Below are positions 27,814 to 37,560 of a stretch of 64,000 bases of DNA, one piece after another. The stretch is from Rouxiella chamberiensis (GTDB taxonomy: Bacteria; Pseudomonadota; Gammaproteobacteria; Enterobacterales; Enterobacteriaceae): NCBI RefSeq assembly GCF_026967475.1, contig NZ_CP114058.1, forward strand, positions 806,001 through 870,000, read 5' to 3'. The stretch's first letter is position 1. Every line of letters starts with the position of its first letter. The notes under the pieces were generated by a model. It searched no databases and was not told where the DNA came from. It saw nothing but the letters and a program-made list of their open reading frames with translations. The position numbers and the translations under genes are program-made.

Positions 27814-29436
27814 TTAGTGTTTGCTTACCCAAATATCGTAGGCATTTTCGGGGATCTGCCTGAATGCGCGGAATCCAATGCCGTGAACGTAGGACGCGGC
27901 GGCGATTTCGTCATCGGGTTGATAAAGCGGAAGAGCCAGCGCCTGTTGCAGGATGGCGTAATCTTGCAGCTCGCCATAAAGCGCCTTGCGTTTGCTCTCG
28001 TCCAGCGTTTCGGAGGCCTGTTTCAACCAGCGGCTCACCTCCGGCGCATCGGTACGGCTGTAGTTGATAGCGCCGCCGTTCGAAATCGGCAGGTAGTGAT
28101 TTTCCAGATCCAATCCGTCGGTGTCGTCGTGAGAGTTGGCAATCGAGCCGTAGTTTCCGTTCTTGATAAACTGGAAATAGGTGCCCGGATCGACATAGCG
28201 AATCTTGAGTTCAATGCCCAGCCGTTGACGTGCCTGCGCCTGTAGCGCTTCAAGCAGCACATCGCGCTGATCGCGGACTGTGACCTGCGACTGGATAACC
28301 AGAATACTCAGGCGGTTGCCGTCTTTGGTGCGGATCCCGTCTGCTCCTCTGGCGGTCCAGCCTGCTTCATCGAGCAGTTTATTGGCCAGATCGGGATTGT
28401 TGCCATATTTGCCTTCGAGACGGTTGTCGTACAGCGGATCGATAGGCGAGGTAATCCCCCAGCTGCGAATGCGATGACCCCGATAGATTGATTTCAGGAT
28501 CCCCGAGACATCCAGTCCCTGCAGCAGCGCCAGACGGACATTGCGCTCCTGCGTGGGTCCCTGCTTGACGTTTAAAAACAGCGAGTAGGGCGTACCGGTG
28601 TTGGGTGCGCTCTTGTAGGTAAAGTCTTCGTTGTCGATAAACTCACCGGCGTCGTTACCCGAAATCCCTTCGATGGCATCGACCTGACCAGACAGCAAGG
28701 CCCCGGTGCGCACGGAAGATTCCGGCAGAATGCGGTAAGTAATACTGTTCAGATAGGCCGGACCCTGATGTGACGCATTGGCCGACGCCCAGTGGTAATC
28801 GGGATTGCGCACAAAAACAATCTGCTGATTTTTATCCCAGCGCTTGAGAATAAAGGGGCCGGTTCCCGCAATATCCGTTCCGCCCGATTTTAAATCTGCG
28901 GCATGGAAGGAAGAGGGCGAAATTAATTTAAGCCAGCTTGCGTAAGACAGAAACGGGCTATACACCTCATTGAGAGTAATGGCGACGGTATATTCATCGG
29001 GCGTTGTGACCGCCGCAATACGCGAACCAATCACGCACAGCGTCGAGCCTGCGCAATAGGTCAGATTCTTCAGGTTGCGAAAGTTTTCGGCGACCGCCTC
29101 GGCATTGAATTTCTCGCCGTTGGAGAATTTGACGTCGTGGCGTAATTTGAAGGTGTAGGTTTTATTATCCTTGCTAATTTCATAGCCGGTCGCGAGCCAC
29201 GGAATATAGCTGCCGTCGGCTTTGCGCGCCAATAGCGACTCGAATGCCGCCCGCTGCACCAGTTCGACCTTGGTTTGCCCGTTGAATTGCGGGTTGAGGG
29301 TGGTCGGATTGGTTTCAATTCCCCAGATAAAATCGCCGCCCTGCTGCGGCGTTTCAGCGGCAAGGAGCGGCTGCACCTGACTCAGCATTAACAGCGAGGT
29401 CGCCGAGAGGGTAATTTGTAATAAACGTGGCTTCAT
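27814..29436 (-). CDS. Periplasmic solute-binding protein of a peptide/nickel-type ABC transporter
   Basis: A 540-residue family 5 extracellular solute-binding protein. A signal peptide covers residues 1-27 (MKPRLLQITLSATSLLML...LAAE). Family features follow: FIWGIETNPTTLNPQFNG, TYTFKLRHDVKFSNGEKFNAEAV and GTGPFILKRW. Such proteins deliver oligopeptides, opines, nickel or glutathione to a Dpp-like permease, but no permease or ATPase gene lies beside it, so it may be an orphan feeding a transporter elsewhere. It is followed on the same strand, 222 bp upstream, by the oxidase gene, which may be functionally linked. Confidence 0.87.
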   Translation of the reverse strand: MKPRLLQITLSATSLLMLSQVQPLLAAETPQQGGDFIWGIETNPTTLNPQFNGQTKVELVQRAAFESLLARKADGSYIPWLATGYEISKDNKTYTFKLRHDVKFSNGEKFNAEAVAENFRNLKNLTYCAGSTLCVIGSRIAAVTTPDEYTVAITLNEVYSPFLSYASWLKLISPSSFHAADLKSGGTDIAGTGPFILKRWDKNQQIVFVRNPDYHWASANASHQGPAYLNSITYRILPESSVRTGALLSGQVDAIEGISGNDAGEFIDNEDFTYKSAPNTGTPYSLFLNVKQGPTQERNVRLALLQGLDVSGILKSIYRGHRIRSWGITSPIDPLYDNRLEGKYGNNPDLANKLLDEAGWTARGADGIRTKDGNRLSILVIQSQVTVRDQRDVLLEALQAQARQRLGIELKIRYVDPGTYFQFIKNGNYGSIANSHDDTDGLDLENHYLPISNGGAINYSRTDAPEVSRWLKQASETLDESKRKALYGELQDYAILQQALALPLYQPDDEIAAASYVHGIGFRAFRQIPENAYDIWVSKH

Positions 29437-29658
29437 AAAATATCCATCAATTAATCATTCTTGAAAGAAAAATAACTGCGAAAGATTTATTTCGGCGCAT
29501 GCGAAATAGTTTTTAAGGCTCACGATTATTGATGGAGGGTTTTAACGATGTAAAATCATAATATTCGCTAAATATTGAGGCTAAATAGCTTTACGCGAAA
29601 TGAAGTGAGTGACTGAATATCTGGCCGATGAAATAGGCTCGGCCAGAAGCGTGAGGCA

Positions 29659-30843
29659 TTACTGCGCGGCAGGGTAATGAAGGGTACTGAGGGTCGGGAA
29701 CTCTTCGACGTTTTTGCCGAGCAGCCTCTGCGGCGCAAAATCTTGCAGCAGGTCGGATCGCGTCCCCTCCACCATCTCTTCGGCAACCAGACGTCCCAAC
29801 AACGGACCCAATGTCATGCCGCTGTGCGTCACCATTAAATAGACCCGTTTGGCCGGGGTGACGTAACCCATAGCGGGCAGGCCGTCTGCCGGACGCGCGC
29901 GCTGGCCGATGGCAATGCGCTCGATTTTGGCGTGATCCACATTCGAGAAGGTTTTGCGCAGACGGCGCAGCATCTCTTTGGCGATGAATCCGTCCGTGGG
30001 CGGAAGGACCGAGGGATTGACATAGTTATCGAGATCAGGAGCCTGCAACAGCAGACGCCCGCCGCCATCGGGGCGGATATTCAAACTCGGGGTAATGAGG
30101 TTGGCTTCGAGCTGAATCGGCAGGGGCGCGGTATAGGCAAGAAAACCGCAGGAGATCCTGTCGGCCTTGTTGGCATCAAGCATTGCCAGATCAAGACCCA
30201 GTTCGGCCATAAGCTCGCGCGACCAGCGGCCGGTGGCGAGCACCACTTCGTCGCCCTGCCAGTTTTCCCCGTCGGCGAGGGTCAGGCTGACGCCGCGTTC
30301 GCTTTCTTCAAGCGCGACAATGTCGCTGTGAGTACGCAGCACGGCGCCGTGCTGTTTCGCCTCGGTCCACAGTTTGCCAAGCAGAATCGCCGGATAAAGA
30401 ATGCATTCGCTCGGGAAAAACCACAGTTTTCCGGCCTGCGGATCCAGACGGATTTCGGGCAGCCGATGCTGAATTTCCTGACGTGAAACCTGCTCGGCAG
30501 GGTATGCCAGCCTGATCAGCCGGTCGGTACGTTCGGCAAGTCGCTGTTCCAGCGTCTCTCCTACCGCCCATTCGTAGGTGCCCGACTGGATAAGCCACGG
30601 CGCGCCGATTTGCGCGTGCCGCTGGAGTTCAACGTGTTCGTCTATCGCGGTGGCATTCAGTTTGTGATAGGTATCCGGCGTTTTTCCGTTGGAGTTGACC
30701 CACGCAAACGTGGTGGTGCTGGTTCCGGCCCCGATATGATCACGCTCGAATACCGTGACCTCTGCGCCTTTGAGGGCGAGTTGACGCGCGACGGATAATC
30801 CCAATATTCCCGCACCGATTACCGCTATCTTTTTCCTGGACAT
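29659..30843 (-). CDS. FAD-dependent amino acid/amine oxidase (DadA-like)
   Basis: A 394-residue DAO-fold oxidoreductase. The N-terminal FAD-binding motif is IAVIGAGILGLSVARQLALKG at residues 6-26, then VTVFERD. A FFPSECILYPAILLGKLW segment contributes to the substrate pocket, and the C-terminal block RARPADGLPAMGYVT...VYLMVTHSGMTLGPLLGRLVAEEM is typical of DadA/sarcosine-oxidase relatives. It probably deaminates a D-amino acid or N-methylated amino acid. Substrate unknown. Same strand as the solute-binding protein. Confidence 0.85.
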   Translation of the reverse strand: MSRKKIAVIGAGILGLSVARQLALKGAEVTVFERDHIGAGTSTTTFAWVNSNGKTPDTYHKLNATAIDEHVELQRHAQIGAPWLIQSGTYEWAVGETLEQRLAERTDRLIRLAYPAEQVSRQEIQHRLPEIRLDPQAGKLWFFPSECILYPAILLGKLWTEAKQHGAVLRTHSDIVALEESERGVSLTLADGENWQGDEVVLATGRWSRELMAELGLDLAMLDANKADRISCGFLAYTAPLPIQLEANLITPSLNIRPDGGGRLLLQAPDLDNYVNPSVLPPTDGFIAKEMLRRLRKTFSNVDHAKIERIAIGQRARPADGLPAMGYVTPAKRVYLMVTHSGMTLGPLLGRLVAEEMVEGTRSDLLQDFAPQRLLGKNVEEFPTLSTLHYPAAQ

Positions 30844-31209
30844 AGTTCCCCAATCAATTCAAAAGAGTGACAAAAACCTCGCAGTCCACAGGGGCGACGA
30901 GGGCGTTTCCCGCGTGGCAATACTGGCCTCTGCATGGCGTATTTTATCTCGAGGCCGACTACATCTATTGCGCAATAACGACTTTGCTTATGCGCAGAAC
31001 GGCAAGTCGTTTAATCAGCAAAACTGAACAGTAGCATTTACCGGAAAACCTAAAAATGTGGTTTTGATCCCAGAGCCATCCAATAAACGCCACGGTCGAT
31101 AAATTTAAGCCAAATTCAATCTAGCATATTAACTTTGCTTACTTTATATTCATTAATGTGTTCATTCGCTGCGCTTTGTAAAAAAATACTTCTTTCACGA
31201 GGGTTTGAT
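30844..31209. other. Intergenic region upstream of the Csu-type pilus operon
   Basis: 366 bp between the divergent oxidase and pilin genes. I see no further gene, RNA or clear terminator. The AT-rich last 90 bp probably hold the pilus promoter; a GAGGG ribosome site lies just before 31210. Confidence 0.4.
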
Positions 31210-31740
31210 ATGAAATTGAAACTGGCTTGCGGTGCTCTTGCGTCTTGTATGGCATTCGCCATCATCCCCTCGGCTAATGCAGTAACGACTACGGCGAACT
31301 TTCAGGTATTGATTACCATCCTGAAATCCTGTGCGGTAACCGCCGGTGCGGCTGCAAATATCAATCTGGGGTCAGTGGATGCCGGTGCGGCAAGCACGGC
31401 GGCAAACAATACGATTACCGTGAACTGTTCAAGGACCACGCCGTATTATATCGGCCTGGCGCCTTCGACCGCCAACGGCGGCAACACCACGGGTGCCGGT
31501 TCGATGTCTTCGGTGGGTAACGCCGCAACCAACACCGATAAAGTGCCGTATCAGTTATATCAGACCTCTGCTACCGGACCCGTCTGGGGCAATACCGCTA
31601 CGGCCACCGCAGTCGGTAACGGGGTTGCGGGAACAGGCACGGGTGCGGCGCAAACCTACAACGTCTATGCCAACGCGACCAATACCAACTTTGCTCCTGA
31701 CAGTTATGCAGATACAGTGACCGTTAACGTCAATTATTGA
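31210..31740 (+). CDS. Csu-type (spore coat U domain) major pilin
   Basis: A 176-residue secreted subunit. I use the ATG at 31210 (MKLKLACGALASCMAFAII, signal peptide ending ..ANA), preceded by GAGG; an upstream in-frame ATG at 31135 would add 25 residues with no signal-peptide logic. The mature part is a SCPU domain with the CAVTAGAAANINLGSV start, an internal VNCSRTTPYYIGL strand and a C-terminal donor-like YADTVTVNVNY. Archaic chaperone-usher pili of the Csu type mediate attachment to abiotic surfaces. First gene of a four-gene operon. Confidence 0.88.
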   Translation: MKLKLACGALASCMAFAIIPSANAVTTTANFQVLITILKSCAVTAGAAANINLGSVDAGAASTAANNTITVNCSRTTPYYIGLAPSTANGGNTTGAGSMSSVGNAATNTDKVPYQLYQTSATGPVWGNTATATAVGNGVAGTGTGAAQTYNVYANATNTNFAPDSYADTVTVNVNY

Positions 31741-31780
31741 TTTAACGCGGTGTAATGTTGAACCCGAAAAGGAGGTCAGG

Positions 31781-32497
31781 TTGAAATTGCTTGTCAGGCA
31801 GTGGGTTTTTGCATGTGTTATAGGAGCAACGGTGTGGGCTTCCCAGGCTGTTGCTTCTGGTTTGCAGGTCTCGCCTGTCACCCTGACGCTACCGGGTAAC
31901 GAGAATGCGGGTGGATTATGGTTGAGCAATCAGGGTGATAATCCGGTCAATGCACAGGTGCGGGTCTATCATTGGGAGCAGAGTAATTTTGCCGACCGGC
32001 TAAACGCGTCACAGGGGCTGGTGGTGAGTCCTCCCATGCTGGCGCTTGCACCGGGCGAAAGGCAGTTGATCCGTATTATTCGTGTCGGACCCGCTTCGAA
32101 AAGTGTGGAAGACGCTTACCGCCTGTCTATCGATGAATTACCGCCCTCCCGTTTACAGTCAAACAAATTGCAGTTCGTGTTGCACTACTCCGTGCCTATC
32201 TTTATTCAACCGGCCAGCATGCCGCCGACTTCCCTGAAACTGCAGTGGTCGCTGAAAAGTATCGGCAGAGATACCTTTGTCGATGTCAGCAATCAGGGAA
32301 ACAGCCATGCCCAAATTTCGGCCATGACCTATATCAGCCCGAAAGGCGCGCGAAAGGTGATTACGCCGGGGTTGTTGGGCTACGTGCTTCCCGGGTCGAC
32401 CATGCGCTGGATATTACCCCTTTCCGATAACAACATTTCTCGTGGCAGCAAACTTGAAGTAACGATAAATGGCCAAAAAACGCTTCAGGATTTGTAA
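31781..32497 (+). CDS. Csu-type periplasmic pilus chaperone
   Basis: A 238-residue FimC-like/CsuC-like chaperone with a signal peptide (residues 1-25, ending AVASG) and the two Ig-like domains of the family (LQVSPVTLTLPGNENAGGLWLSN; LALAPGERQLIRIIRVGP; FVLHYSVPIFIQP). The start codon is TTG at 31781 with a perfect AGGAGGT ribosome site 3 bases upstream; no ATG fits. It stabilises pilin subunits in the periplasm. It overlaps the usher gene by 29 bp. Confidence 0.9.
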   Translation: MKLLVRQWVFACVIGATVWASQAVASGLQVSPVTLTLPGNENAGGLWLSNQGDNPVNAQVRVYHWEQSNFADRLNASQGLVVSPPMLALAPGERQLIRIIRVGPASKSVEDAYRLSIDELPPSRLQSNKLQFVLHYSVPIFIQPASMPPTSLKLQWSLKSIGRDTFVDVSNQGNSHAQISAMTYISPKGARKVITPGLLGYVLPGSTMRWILPLSDNNISRGSKLEVTINGQKTLQDL

Positions 32498-34841
32498 TAC
32501 CCCTCGCTGCCTGGCACAAGTTTTGTTACTCAACGGACTGTTATTATCCGGCCTTGCAAGCGCAGACGTAAATGATTCCAGCCAGGCGATGGACGGGATT
32601 ATCACGGAGGAGGGGCACGTGCCGGGGCTGGACCTCTATCTCGATGTCACGTTGAACGGCAATCACGTGGGGCTTGCCCATTTCGGTTTTGCCGATCAGA
32701 AACTTTATGCCAGCGCCAATACGCTTCGCAAGATAGGGATTCGCCTGCCGCAAGATGCCAGGGACGCCGTCAGTCTGCATGATATCGCGCAGCTGCAACT
32801 CGATTACGATGCGCACCAGCAGACCCTGAAACTGACGGCACCGCTCAGCGTGCTGGATCTGGCGACCAACAACGTCAACCGCTTCACCGAAGAGCGCCCG
32901 CCGGTCAACAGTTCGCCCGGCATGCTGCTCAACTATGATATCTATGCGGCGCAGGACAATGGCACCCTTGCCAATAGCTTCACCGAATTTCGCGCCTTCA
33001 ATTCCGCAGGCGTGTTCAGTTCCACCCAGCTCACTCAATATTCCGAACAGAGTCGCGATAACGAAAGGCGCAATCAGGTGAATCGTCTGGATACCAGCTG
33101 GCGCTCTTCGTTTCCCGACAGCATGCTGGCGGTTACCGTCGGGGATACGCTGACCAGCGCGCTGTCGTGGTCGCGTCCGACCCGCATTGCCGGGTTGCAG
33201 ATTGGCACCGATTTCAGTCTCCAGCCTTATATGCACACGACGCCGCTGCCGACCTTTCTCGGCTCCGCCACGTTGCCCTCCGACGTCGAACTTTTTGTCA
33301 ATGGCATGAAGTATTACAACGGTCGCGTGCCTTCGGGCAATTTCGAAATCAACTCGATGCCGAATGTCAGCGGGGCCGGTAATGCGCAAATCCTGATGAC
33401 CGATGCCCTTGGAAGAACCACCACGCAGAACTTCTCTTTTTACAACGATCAGATGCTGCTGCGTCAGGGATTGACCAGCTGGTCGGCGGAGCTTGGCGTT
33501 GTGCGTAAAAACTACGGGTACGTCTCCAATGATTATGGCAGCTCTCCGGCGCTGAGCGGCACATGGCGCTATGGCGTCAGCAACGGTTTTACGGCGGGCG
33601 TACACTCCGAAGCTACGGAACAGCTGGCAAACGCGGGAGTGAGCAGTGACTGGGTGCCGGGCGGGCGAGGCGGCACTATCTCGACCTCGGTGGCGTTAAG
33701 TAATGATCGCGGCGAGGGCGGTTCGCTTTACAGTCTGGGTTATCGCTGGTCGGACTCCCGATTCAGCTTTGGTGCCAACATGACCGCCACGGTCGGCGAG
33801 TATCACGATGTCGCAACGCATTACGGACCGCCGCCGCCGGCGCTCAACAGTAATGCGGTCATCGGTTATGACACGGGCTATTTCGGCAACGTCAGTCTGA
33901 GTTATCTACAATTTCGCTATCCGCAGGAACGTGCCACCCGCTACGGCAACGCCAACTGGTCGAAATCGCTGAATGACTGGGTCTACCTCAATGCCGGTTA
34001 CAATCAGAATATCGATACCAACAGCGATCGCAGCGTCTATTTTATGGTAACGGTCACGCTGGATAACCGCATTACGGCCAGCACCTCGGTGCAGCGCAAC
34101 AATGACAGCACCGGTTATCTGCTTAACGCCAGTCAGTCGCAACCCTCCGACGGCGGCTGGGGCTGGAACGTGGCAGCCAGTCAGCAGGCATCGCGCCAGA
34201 GCGGACAGGGCGAGGTGGGTTATCTTGGCGACCACGGCCGGGTGTATGGCGGGGTCAACAGTCAGCCGGAGAATCAATACGGCTATGCGGGGGCGAGCGG
34301 ATCGCTTGTGATGATGGGCGGAGGCGTCTTCGCCGCGCGTGAAATCAATAATGGATTTGCCGTGGTGTCGACCGATGGCATAACCGGCGTGCCGATCAAA
34401 CTGCAAAACAATCCGATAGGGGTCAGTGATGACAACGGGCTGCTGCTGGTCACGCAGTTGAACAGTTATCAGAAAAACCTGCTCAGTATCGATCCTATGG
34501 ATTTACCTGCCAATATGCGTATCGATCGCATCGAGGCCAACGCCACGCCGAGTGACCGTTCCGGCACGCTGGTGAACTTTGGTATCAAGGCCGTGCGTGC
34601 GGCGCAGGTCATTCTGAAAGACGCGCAGGGACGATTTATTCCGGAGGGCAGTGCGGTTCAGCTCAACACCCGGGAGGGCGCGAGTAGGCCGATGGGCTTT
34701 GATGGCGTAGTCTATTTCGATGCGCTGGAACAGCATAACCAGATTTGGGTGACCACCGATGCCGGAGTCTGCTCCGCGCAATTTGAGTATCCCGTGCAGG
34801 TGGAAGGGATCCCGCAAATCGGCCCGTTAACCTGTAGATAA
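32469..34841 (+). CDS. Csu-type outer-membrane usher
   Basis: A 790-residue usher of the archaic CsuD type. Beta-barrel and plug features are GLDLYLDVTLNGNHVGLAHFG near residue 44, the YNGRVPSGNFEINSMP plug region and GVPIKLQNNPIGVSDDNGLL near the C terminus. It forms the export pore for chaperone-bound subunits. It starts inside the 3' end of the chaperone gene (29-bp overlap), so the two are coupled. Slightly shorter than Acinetobacter CsuD (about 830), but no frame problem is apparent. Confidence 0.9.
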   Translation: MAKKRFRICNTPRCLAQVLLLNGLLLSGLASADVNDSSQAMDGIITEEGHVPGLDLYLDVTLNGNHVGLAHFGFADQKLYASANTLRKIGIRLPQDARDAVSLHDIAQLQLDYDAHQQTLKLTAPLSVLDLATNNVNRFTEERPPVNSSPGMLLNYDIYAAQDNGTLANSFTEFRAFNSAGVFSSTQLTQYSEQSRDNERRNQVNRLDTSWRSSFPDSMLAVTVGDTLTSALSWSRPTRIAGLQIGTDFSLQPYMHTTPLPTFLGSATLPSDVELFVNGMKYYNGRVPSGNFEINSMPNVSGAGNAQILMTDALGRTTTQNFSFYNDQMLLRQGLTSWSAELGVVRKNYGYVSNDYGSSPALSGTWRYGVSNGFTAGVHSEATEQLANAGVSSDWVPGGRGGTISTSVALSNDRGEGGSLYSLGYRWSDSRFSFGANMTATVGEYHDVATHYGPPPPALNSNAVIGYDTGYFGNVSLSYLQFRYPQERATRYGNANWSKSLNDWVYLNAGYNQNIDTNSDRSVYFMVTVTLDNRITASTSVQRNNDSTGYLLNASQSQPSDGGWGWNVAASQQASRQSGQGEVGYLGDHGRVYGGVNSQPENQYGYAGASGSLVMMGGGVFAAREINNGFAVVSTDGITGVPIKLQNNPIGVSDDNGLLLVTQLNSYQKNLLSIDPMDLPANMRIDRIEANATPSDRSGTLVNFGIKAVRAAQVILKDAQGRFIPEGSAVQLNTREGASRPMGFDGVVYFDALEQHNQIWVTTDAGVCSAQFEYPVQVEGIPQIGPLTCR

Positions 34842-34860
34842 GGCAAGGCGGAAAGGAGTC

Positions 34861-35838
34861 ATGAACATGCGTTTGAGATATTTGACGATAATGGCGGGAC
34901 TGGCATTATGTCCGGGCGTCAGCCTTGCGGCGATTAACTGCACGGTAACCAGTGTGCAACCCGTCAACTTCGGCACCGTTAATCCGCTGGCGAGCGGAAC
35001 AGCCTCGGCCTCGACCACTCTCAGTTACAGCTGCACCAAAACGCTCGGCGAATTGCTCTCTGCGGTGACGCTGTGTTTTAACATCGGGCCGTCGTCGGTG
35101 ACAAGCCAGGTGACGACGCGCAGCATGAGCTTTGCCGGACCGCCGACCAGCACCCTGAGCTACCAGCTCTATCAGGCGCCCAATGGTGTGGTCTGGGGCA
35201 GCCAGTATCAGGCAGGCACGTCGCCCGTCATCGTCAATCTGGGATCGCTCAGCTCGCTGTTCCCATCGACCGGCAGCGTGACCGTTTATGGATCGCTGGT
35301 GACGCCGCAAACCAGCGCTGCGCCGGGCACCTATCAGGATATTTATGCGGGGCTTACCGCGAGCATGACCACCAACACGGCGGCGCTTATTCCGCCCGGC
35401 ACCTGTGGCAGTACGGTGGCGGCGAATTACCCGTTCAACGTGACGGCGACGGTGGTCAAGCAGTGCACCGTGACGGCGAGCGGCAATATCAATCTGGGAT
35501 CGGTGAATTCAACGGCATTGAACACGACCTCGAGCAATAGCCTCAGTGTGACCTGTTCAAACAGAACGCCCTATACCGTGGGGCTTGTGCCTTCGAACGG
35601 CAGCACGACGGGAGCCGGCGTCATGAGCAGCACTGCGCCGAACAATGACAAAGTCGGTTATCAGCTCAGCTCGACGCCGGGTCCGAACGGCACGCCGTGG
35701 GGCAATACCGCGCTTAACTATGTCGCAGGGACCGGAATCGGTACAGCGACCAGCTACAATGTGTATGCCACGGTGCCAAGCGCGAATTATACGCCCGGCA
35801 GTTACGCGGACACCGTCACCGTCAATGTCACTTATTGA
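34861..35838 (+). CDS. Csu-type two-domain tip adhesin
   Basis: A 325-residue protein with a signal peptide (residues 1-24, ending SLAA) and two tandem SCPU domains: residues about 26-190 and 195-325. This is the layout of CsuE tip subunits. The second domain (CTVTASGNINLGSV, VTCSNRTPYTVGLVPS, YADTVTVNVTY) closely follows the pilin encoded at 31210, whereas the first, which should carry the surface-binding loops, is divergent. It follows the usher by 19 bp and ends the operon. Confidence 0.88.
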   Translation: MNMRLRYLTIMAGLALCPGVSLAAINCTVTSVQPVNFGTVNPLASGTASASTTLSYSCTKTLGELLSAVTLCFNIGPSSVTSQVTTRSMSFAGPPTSTLSYQLYQAPNGVVWGSQYQAGTSPVIVNLGSLSSLFPSTGSVTVYGSLVTPQTSAAPGTYQDIYAGLTASMTTNTAALIPPGTCGSTVAANYPFNVTATVVKQCTVTASGNINLGSVNSTALNTTSSNSLSVTCSNRTPYTVGLVPSNGSTTGAGVMSSTAPNNDKVGYQLSSTPGPNGTPWGNTALNYVAGTGIGTATSYNVYATVPSANYTPGSYADTVTVNVTY

Positions 35839-35879
35839 AAGGTTTCAGCGATAAAACCACGGGCCGCGCCGCAGGGCCA

Positions 35880-36236
35880 TCAGCTCGCGTCGAAAATGAC
35901 GTACAGTTTGCGCATCTGCGATTCAATGACCCAGGTCCCTTCGGTATTCGCCTCGAAGAAGAAAGCATCCCCGGCGGTGAAAGTCAGCGTTTCTTCTCCA
36001 TCCGGCGTGAATGACCCGCTGCCATTCAGGAAATGCATGATTTCCGCCTGTTTCACCGAACGACGATAGCTCCCCGCGCTACATTCAAAAATCCCGGTAT
36101 CGATATCTTCCTTGCCGGGGATCACTTTCTGTATTCCGGAAAGGGTGACCGGCGAGGTTTCGGGTAATCCTTCGACACTTCCCCAGGCTTCCAGTGTCTT
36201 GAGCGACGCAGGCTGAGCTATCTTTTGGACTTTCAT
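35880..36236 (-). CDS. Cupin-fold protein of the DUF861 / (S)-ureidoglycine aminohydrolase-like type
   Basis: A 118-residue protein with a single cupin barrel: GIFECSAGSYRRSVKQAEIMHFLNG near residue 48 and LTFTAGDAFFFEANTEGTWVI near residue 83. The EIMHFLNGSGSFTPDGEE stretch is typical of DUF861 cupins linked to EutQ and ureidoglycine enzymes. No partner gene suggests a substrate. It is convergent with the pilus operon, 41 bp after its stop. Confidence 0.78.
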   Translation of the reverse strand: MKVQKIAQPASLKTLEAWGSVEGLPETSPVTLSGIQKVIPGKEDIDTGIFECSAGSYRRSVKQAEIMHFLNGSGSFTPDGEETLTFTAGDAFFFEANTEGTWVIESQMRKLYVIFDAS

Positions 36237-37560
36237 TCAACTTTTCCTCTGCAATAGAAATCGAAATACGCCTCTAGCCTGCTGTTCTTCCAGGCTTTTG
36301 TGCGCGATACCTGGAAAGCTTATGAGATGCACTGAAAACTTTGGCGGATTTTTAGGCCATTAATAAACACATCCGCGTGGGAATGCCTGTGGGTTTGGTA
36401 GAAACTTCTGTAGGGATTGGGGTATGAAAGGGGAAAAGGGGGAGTAAATTAAGAATCGGCCGAGAAAACATTAACGAAAATGAAGTGAATGTGAATTTTT
36501 AGAATTTAATCCTAAAGATAACGGCCTAAATGAAATAAAATTACTGTTTTGGAACATCTAAACTGAATTGCCAAAATAAATTTCATAAATTAAAAAGGTG
36601 TAATAATCTGATTTATATAGTTATTTAGCGATAATTTTACAATAATTTACAACTAATCCGATTTGGTAACAACTTTTAGTATGTGAATAAAAGCAACATT
36701 TCATCTAGTATTAGTTTAACAAAACTTATGTGATAGCTGAGTTAGCTGCCAGTAAAGCGTAGTGAGCAAGCATTGTGCAAATATCGCCGCCGCAGGATTT
36801 GGACGTATTAATGTTTGAATATTAGACGATTAGGGTCAATACCATGAACAACCTGCTACTGGACGCTAAAGTTAACCCAACGCTAAATCCTGACCCTATT
36901 CCTGTTGCTTTGCAGGTCGGGTTTGATCTAGCCGCCGTCATGCATCTAAAACGTCTCGATGCTGGCGGAAATAGGGCCAGTTCGCCTCGCTCGTCCACCT
37001 ATCAAGGCGACGCGCGAAGACTCCTCAAATGGCAAGCGGTACAGCAGCAACCTGGTAAGCAGCAACATGCCTGACCCGTTCAGAAAAATATCAGATTTCC
37101 ATTCTGGAAATTCTACCCCAAACCCAAACGTTAATCCTGAATCCTTTACTCGGAAAAATTTTTCTTTACCACTCTTTTTGTCGAATATGACTAAAAACGT
37201 AAATATTATCCCTGGGAAAGTGCAGGATATTATTTCGGATAATCTATTTCTTATGCCGAAAAGTATCTATCCTTAGCCACAATATCACTTGACGTGAGGA
37301 TGATATATCACGAGGATTAAAATTGAAGGACCCGCAATAATTTTTTCGGGTTTTATTCATTCTGCAACAATGTACAGATAACGTATCTCTATTATCGAGA
37401 AAAAGGGTCGTCATTATTTTTTCCAGCACTGTGGAAACAATTGATACGGATTAGTCACTATCCTGAACTGGCCGGTTATTTACGGGTCAGTGATGCTCGG
37501 ATAAACACTTTAATTAAGACAGTTATTATTACTTAAAGTTACCACAATGAAGGAGTAAGT
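36237..37560. other. 1.3-kb AT-rich intergenic region
   Basis: No gene can be assigned with confidence. Most of the stretch is AT-rich, with a more balanced segment at about 36840-37080. That segment holds a possible small gene (36844-37074) and an inverted repeat TAGGGTCA (36831-36838) / TGACCCTA (36891-36898). The last 100 bp should contain the promoter of the GNAT-PlsC-HAD operon; an AAGGAG ribosome site is at 37551-37556. I see no insertion-sequence ends or tRNA. Confidence 0.5.
36844..37074 (+). CDS. Doubtful small open frame, unknown
   Basis: A 76-residue frame starting MNNLLLDAKVNPTLNPDP. A weak TAGGG ribosome-site-like sequence precedes it, itself part of an inverted repeat whose other arm lies inside the frame. 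I recognise no domain or signal peptide. It could be a leader peptide, a gene remnant or chance. It overlaps a second frame (36959-37276) that is equally unrecognised. Confidence 0.2.
   Translation: MNNLLLDAKVNPTLNPDPIPVALQVGFDLAAVMHLKRLDAGGNRASSPRSSTYQGDARRLLKWQAVQQQPGKQQHA

Noticed and set aside
32544..33605. A 353-residue minus-strand frame opposite the usher gene
   Set aside because: No domain, no ribosome site, and the usher frame is well supported.
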